A program made the position numbers and the translations under genes. Under the pieces are notes generated by a model. That model was given only the letters and a program-made list of their open reading frames with translations, was not told where the DNA came from and did not search any database. A DNA stretch of 64,000 nucleotides, taken from assembly GCF_947242115.1 (NCBI RefSeq), contig NC_074719.1, positions 43,674,384 through 43,738,383 of the forward strand. The letters are read 5' to 3'. This stretch comes from Biomphalaria glabrata. Lineage: Eukaryota; Mollusca; Gastropoda; Planorbidae. Of this stretch, positions 44,086-64,000 are shown piece after piece. Numbering within the stretch: position 1 is the stretch's first letter; each line of letters opens with the position of its first letter.

Positions 44086-45835
44086 TTATACTCTTAAGCT
44101 ACCAGTAATCAACATTTCAAACACAAAACACCCAAACAGGAAACATCATATAACACTAGAAACATTTTGGTGATCAACATTGTACATCCATTTTGCGACA
44201 GTATAAATAAAAAGCACAACCAGAATGGAAAGGCACTACTACTTGTTAAAAACCTGGCCAACAGTCTGGTTTTGAGATTCATATATTGAAGCAGCACTTT
44301 CAAGATTGTTGAACAATAAAAACGTTTGCTATTAAAGGAATCAATCACTACCAAGACAGACAACTAGTTTACTCCACGCAGAAATTTGGTGAACAGTTTA
44401 AACATAGCATTTTGATATGTCTGTATAAGACTTGAGAATCATTCACTTCACAAATGCCAGTGCCATAATTTATTAGGAAGAATAAAAATGCAAATAGATG
44501 ACTACCATACAATCAAATGACATGGAAATAAAATAGCAATGAATCAGACATAAGGCATTTATAACTGAGGTAAGGAACACAGTTTCTAGCATTATCTTGG
44601 AGATGATAAGGGTTATTACGAGGGAGGATTTGGGTCTCAAAAGCTGCCTCTAAAAGAAGTTTCAGGATTTTTTCTAATGCCATGTCCTAAAATTTCTTGA
44701 CTTTCTTACTATCCTAATCTTATTAGCTTGGTCACAAATTTTAATGTTAAATGACATTTCTAAGGGCCATTTATTCAAATAGTTTTAATCTCTTCAAAAT
44801 ATATTTGAATACCAATTAACCACATTTTTTCTTTGTTTTTTTAATATCCTTTACAAAGACATCAAAATCTTTATTAGTCCACATAAAATGACTACTACTT
44901 TCATCCTTTAGTGTGACTTATATTTCTATACTTACTATAACTGAAAGTATGTTGTACGTGACTGTCACAGAGCAATGGCCTGCCATTGTGCAATAGATTC
45001 TAATGTCTATGTGATGTCAGCCTCACATCTTCATGAATCTTAACATATACATTGTCACATGTTTGAAGATCTAGTATAAAAAACTGAGATGAAATCTTTT
45101 CTAATTATCAAAGCTTTATATTAAAATCTGTGACAAAGAAAACTAACAGAATAAAAATGAGTTTGAAGTGACAGAAAGTCAATAGCATTTATATTGGTAG
45201 AAACATTTTAAGGATGAAGCAATTTGGTCAAAACAAGCAAAACATTGCATTAGATTAGCTCATAGGAACAGTACTAGAGAAACGGCTGAATTTAAAAAAC
45301 ACAATTATGGTTCCTTCATAAAATGTACAATGAGAAGATATGCATTTAAAAAAATCTATCTCTTAAATAAAATTTCAAAAAGTAACTAGCACTTAGAATA
45401 CATTTTTACTTCATTTAATTCTTAGTACAGAAACAGTTTTACCAACTTCAAGAACCATCACACATGTAAAGGTATTATGATAATATATATATATATATAC
45501 AATGAGAAAAACTGACAAAACTAGTGCCATTTATTTTATCTGATCCAAAAATATTTCCAGAGCCTCAAAAAATTTGACAGATATTCAAATCTTTAGGGAT
45601 TGGCAACTTTTAACAATTGAAGAGCAAAAAAAAAATAAATGGTAACAGCTAAAAGAAAGAGTCATCAATGCTGCCCCAATAATATTCCAGGAGAGATTAC
45701 AGGATAGAAGAACAGTAAATAAATGTATCATCTTTAATCAACTATTCAAAACATTAACTCCCCCCCCCCCCCCATTTATGGATATGGACATTTCAATTTT
45801 CCTAAATATTTCTTAACTTTTATGAAACTGAGATG
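44086..45835. other. Region downstream of COP1 (possible 3' UTR/intergenic)
   Basis: AT-rich, no coding potential. Minus-strand AATAAA hexamers (for example near 44470 and 45533) occur, but I cannot tell whether the COP1 transcript reaches them. An (AT)n run lies at 45484-45500. Confidence 0.4.
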
Positions 45836-45839
45836 TAAC

Positions 45840-46325
45840 ATGAAGCCATGATGTGCACCTGAAGCTAGGATGTGCACCAGAAGCTATGATGTGCACATGA
45901 AACCAGGACATACCCATGAAGCTGGGATGTGCTACACATGAAGCCAGGTGTGCACCTGAAGCTAGGATGTGCACCTGGAGCTAGGATGTGCACATGAAGT
46001 TGGATGTGCACCTCAAGCTATAATGTGTACATGAAGCCAGGATGAGCACATCAATCTGGAATGTAACATGAAGCAAGGATGTGCACATCAATCTGGGATA
46101 TGCTGTACATGAAACCAGAATGTGCTACACATGAAGCCAGGATGTGCTATACATGAAGCCAGGTTGTGCACATGAAACCAGGATGTACTTATGAAGCTGG
46201 GATGTGCTACACATGAAGCCAGGATGTGCGCCTGAAGCCAGGATGTGTGCCTGAAGCCAGGATGTACACATGAAACCAGGATGTACACATGAAGCTGGAA
46301 TGTGCTGCCCATGAAAGTCAGGTGG
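45840..46325. repeat. Minisatellite, ~19-20 bp unit, about 24 units
   Basis: Variants of 'atgaagccaggatgtgcac' repeat for ~490 bases, with some longer units carrying 'gatgtgctacacatgaag'. Units differ by several substitutions, so the array is not freshly homogenised. Confidence 0.93.
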
Positions 46326-47927
46326 GATGTGTATTTGCCCCAATAGTTTTTCTATTTTCTATCTGGTGCTAATTGCTGGGGCATCTATCCCACATAGGAA
46401 GTAATTGGAAGCCTAGCCAAAGGCTAGTTAAGGAACGGAAAGTACAACAAAGCCATTATCCAGAAGGGCTTCAGACTCAGCTTTCTACTCTTGACAAAGA
46501 CAATACTTGACAGCAGCAGGCTTTGGAAAGGGACAGGCCGAGGACTCTATTTAAAAAGACTGTAGTACTACCATAGGGACCAAAAGAGGACTCTTTTTTA
46601 GAAGACTATAGTAGAGACCAAAAAAAAAGTAATTGTTGGGAAAAAAAAAAGAATAGCATTCCTTTCAAGTAGTCACACATTACATTTACATTACTGAATG
46701 TCTAGGTAAAAGCTGGGTATTTATAACAACATAAAACTGCACATTTTCCTTAATCACAAGATTCAAATACAATATTTTCTTATAATGAAAATTAACAATA
46801 ACAGTAAATTATAATAATGTAATAATAATTATAAAATTATAACCAATCTACAGAACAATCAAGGCTAAAACTTGTGTTCAAAGGACTTATCACAAAACAC
46901 TTTGAAGATAAGGATAAAAGCTTCTTGATTGAATTCAAGATATTTCAGGAAAAAAAACTCTTGAGTAAAAACATTCTTACAATTTATATCTTCTGCATTT
47001 TGTGTCTAAATCCTTCAAGTGTACAGGTAGTGGAAATTAAACTTTTGGTACTTAGATGAAAACAGCTCCAAGTAGGTCTATTTACCAGAAGAGCCTTTAC
47101 TATTGGAAACCTCTCTTTAGAGTGGTTCATAACACCAGATTATTAATCAGCCATTTAGTACAGAAACCATTCTGACGTTGTGCCATTTATATAAGAGTGA
47201 AAGAGATAAATACAAGGGAAATAATGTGTGTGTGAAACCATGCCCCGATCTGCAAGTCATGCTTACATTTTGCAAAAACAAATATTACACATCAATATAA
47301 ACACAGCAGTCAGACACAGATTATGTAAATAATGATTAAACACTTTTAAGCTCAGACATCCTTCAAAACCCGTTTCTTAAGGTAGTGTGAATGATGAAGA
47401 TGATACAATGAAACATGTTACTTAGAGGTAATGATTTGTACTTATGTGTATAGTTATCAATAGACATAGATATATCTCTTTATATAATTATTTGAAGGAT
47501 TCTTTTAGAGTGAGTGAAAAAATGCATTGTGTGCTGAAAAATCATCAGAAAATAATAATTATTATTTATAAAACAAACAGTTAACTAAACCCAATACAAT
47601 CTCTGTACCTATGTCTGAACTCAATGTCAGGATATTAACTCTAACCCATGTCTAGAACTAGATCTTCAAATTACACACCTAGGTCTCCAATTACACACTT
47701 AGGTCTTCAATTATACACCTAGGTCTATTCAATTCAAAAGTAGAACCCTATTTTCTTAGTTGACTTTAAATACCAGTTTGAGCCTCTTTAAACATCTTAG
47801 GAGATGAAAACCCAACTGTTAGGCATTTCTTCCAGACATGGGAGGGGCGCCCTGGCATGGTGTCTCTTGGATAAGTTTGTCAGTGAAAGACCAAGTGTTC
47901 AATGAATGAAACCTTCTTTCTTTTCTT
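46326..47927. other. Probable COP1 3' UTR and flank
   Basis: No ORF of note, AT-rich. 47590-47730 has a loose repeat of 'acctaggtct(c/t)caatta'. The stretch next to the stop codon is likely COP1 3' UTR. Confidence 0.4.
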
Positions 47928-61809
<13,882 letters not shown>

Positions 61810-62104
61810 GATTTCAGCAGCATGAGTTGCACCACACTTCAGAAAGTGTAAAAATGTCCATTTAATTACATTGATAGTTTATTTTTAATACAAATTAATA
61901 ACACAAAAGACATGCTTATTTTTTTACAACTCTTTTCATTCTAATAAAATAGAAAACATCGACCATAATCTGTTAAACTGTTGGGACAGCTTAGTACTTC
62001 CATTTATCTTAAAATTATGGGGTTTATCCCCCTTTCTGCTTTGTTAAAATTAATTAATAAAGTACTAAATAATTAACTAATTGGTTCAATTTTGGATTGA
62101 TTCA

Positions 62105-62770
62105 TGTATTGTTATTGACTATGTCAATTAAAGATGACCTGTCTCTAGAAGAGGAGATAAGCTAACTACGGTGACCAAAATGAAAGTCTACAAGGCATGC
62201 GTTATGAGTACACTGCTGTATGACAGTGAATCATGGACCACCTATGCAAAGCAAGAGAGAAAACTGAACTCATTCCATTTGAGATGTCTCCGTAGGATCT
62301 TGAAAGTCACATGGAAAGAAAAAGTGTGCAATACTGAGATCCTTGCGCGATTAGGTATTCCCAGCATCTTTACAGCCCTCAGACAACGCCGTTTGCGCTG
62401 GCTTGGACATGTTCTCCGGATAGAGGACAAGCGCATCCTGAAAGTCATCCTCTATGGACAACTCATGACTGGCACAAGAAAAACTGGTCGCCCCCATCTT
62501 CGTTACATAGATGTAATAAAACAGGACCTCAAATCAGTGAACATCAATACTGACAAATGGGAAGACATAGCTCTAGGCCACACCAGATGAAGAGAGACAG
62601 TGACCAAGAAAGTTATGGACAGTGAAAGAACATGGGTCTCAGCTCAGGAAGAAAAGCGTACAATCCGAAAAATGGCCAGCTCCTCTATCACCAAAACAAA
62701 AGCCACCTTAACCTGCGCTATTTGTGGACGGGAGTGTCTCTCCAAAATAGGGCTCCACAGCCAATTATAA
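62105..62770 (+). mobile_element. LINE 3' part with zinc-finger tail, upstream of COP1
   Basis: An open stretch 62171-62590 encodes [60 protein letters not shown] and GTRKTGRPHLRYIDVIKQD. A stop follows, then TVTKKVMDSERTWVSAQEEK and TLTCAICGRECLSKIGLHSQ. It is the longest copy of the family seen as short pieces at 7546 and 14028. It is 5' truncated and its 3' end is cut after the finger. Confidence 0.85.
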
Positions 62771-63868
62771 TTGACTATGAACAATTATGCAAAATTCAAC
62801 TTGATCCAAGAACAGGAAAAGGGGGGAAATATGTGTCAAATGGTAAATCCATATCTGTAAATTTTTCCAAATCTCTCATTAATTGCAATTACTCAATTGT
62901 AAGATACGCAGTAGTTGTGGTCAAAAGGCCTTAAAGAGGCTCAATCGCCATTGTGTTTCTGTTTCAAATATCCTCATTAGTGATCTGGTTTTTTGTAGGT
63001 GATACCTTGAATCCTCTTTGTAGTGAATATATATGTATTTTGGATGAATGTGTCATGACGTCATTTGAAGAGGTAGTCCTGTGTTGTATCTCCTTCTCAC
63101 TTCACCAGACATGCGGATTCAGAGATGTCGTTAATATATATACATACAGTGCTTTTTTTTTGTAAAAAAATAGGTGCCGGTACTCAGTAGTTGATTGCCT
63201 AACTTTTAACTACTAAAAATTAATAATATACCTTAAAATACAAGAAAAGTAATATTTTTTTCAAAAAGGTGCTGGTATGCAGTATATATATAATATGGTA
63301 CCAGGTGACCAAGCCTCGTTCGGATGAATAATTTGTTAAGGAAGTCATTTTGGGAATATTTTTGCAATTACGAAAATGAACATTCTGGTAAAGACTATCA
63401 ATCTGAAGAGTTGCTTTTTCGTTCTGTTAGTTCTCAATGTGATTGTACATGACCATTAGAAAAGAAAGTCTCTTAAGTCCCCCCAACAGTATCTATAGAA
63501 AACCACAGCTCACGTCGTAACGTTTTACATTGCATCTTTTGCGAAAAACTATTAGGCTATTATTGGCTTAGAAGAAAGTCTTTGCAATAAAAGTATGATT
63601 ATTCTATGGGTTTACAAATATATAAATTTATATCTCCTATATAGAGAGAAATTGAATTTACTACGCTACTAAATCTACAGCATCACTAGATTCTATCATT
63701 CTAACATAATAACTAATTCTAATTTAACAAAAAGTAACAAGCTTTGAACTAACATGAAAGTTAGACGCACACAATTTTATTATATAGATATATATTTTTT
63801 ATAGAATATAGATCTAGATATAAGCATGAGTCTGATTATAATTAAAAAAAACAATATAAATAAATTTT
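62771..63868. other. Intergenic, nothing recognised
   Basis: AT-rich. 63690-63760 weakly resembles 5640-5720. No gene. Confidence 0.4.
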
Positions 63869-64000
63869 AAAAAAAGTAAAGTTCCCCCTTCAGATCTTGT
63901 GATCTATGGGGCGAAGGATGTAATGGTCATCTGTTTCTGTGGCCCACGGTTTACTAGGGTGTCAGGTGGCCAGCACAATGACCATGGGTGCACTCAAGAG
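63869..64000 (-). mobile_element. SINE1 (reverse), cut by window end
   Basis: 'aaaagtaaagttcccccttc', 'cttgtgatctatggggc' and 'gtcaggtggccagcacaatg' are the SINE1 tail half; the body then jumps to 'gggtgcactcaagag', suggesting an internal deletion before the window ends. Confidence 0.85.

Noticed and set aside
46088-46343. Overlapping minus-strand open frames encoding repetitive Phe/His/Ser-rich peptides
   Set aside because: They are read-through of the ~19-20 bp minisatellite in two frames; no start context, no splice signals.

Overview
The window looks like nuclear DNA of a freshwater pulmonate snail (planorbid, Biomphalaria/Bulinus-like). This is an inference from three things. The genes have short introns and AT-rich flanks. 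GIMAP-type GTPases, a family expanded in snails, occur in tandem. Intergenic space and introns are dense with tRNA-derived SINEs, LINE 3' ends and small DNA transposons. No bacterial or organellar features are present.

Layout: (1) 1-3.8 kb holds two tandem GIMAP/AIG1-like GTPase genes on +, the first cut by the window edge and the second with a complete main exon. (2) 3.9-23 kb is a gene-poor repeat field. It has three tRNA-headed SINE families (called SINE1, SINE2 and SINE3 here), two hAT insertions with exact 8-bp target duplications, two 73-74 bp TTAA-flanked micro-MITEs, a 5'-truncated LINE with a 13-bp target duplication, and many LINE 3' ends. (3) 23.2-24.7 kb holds a trypsin-fold (PA clan) protease-like gene on + with a visible His/Asp/Ser triad but one reading-frame shift. 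It is followed at once by a 0.9-kb minisatellite built from the 3' tail of SINE1. (4) 26-31 kb is more repeats. (5) 31.1-40.9 kb is GTF2H4 (TFIIH p52), reconstructed here in 13 coding exons (455 aa). (6) 41-47.9 kb is a repeat-rich gap between converging genes, with a 0.5-kb minisatellite. (7) 47.9-61.8 kb on - is the COP1 E3 ubiquitin ligase (RING, coiled coil, WD40), reconstructed in 19 coding exons (634 aa). (8) 62-64 kb holds a LINE fragment and a SINE running off the edge.

GTF2H4 and COP1 are conserved single-copy housekeeping genes in tail-to-tail orientation. Every splice junction in both models has GT/AG ends and a consistent phase. The other genes are immune-type (GIMAP) or lineage-specific (protease-like). 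I found no clearly new multi-gene system. The most unusual signals are that two different SINE tails have independently become tandem arrays on either side of the protease-like gene, that short LINE 3' pieces share a 5' breakpoint, and that datable nested transposon insertions are preserved.
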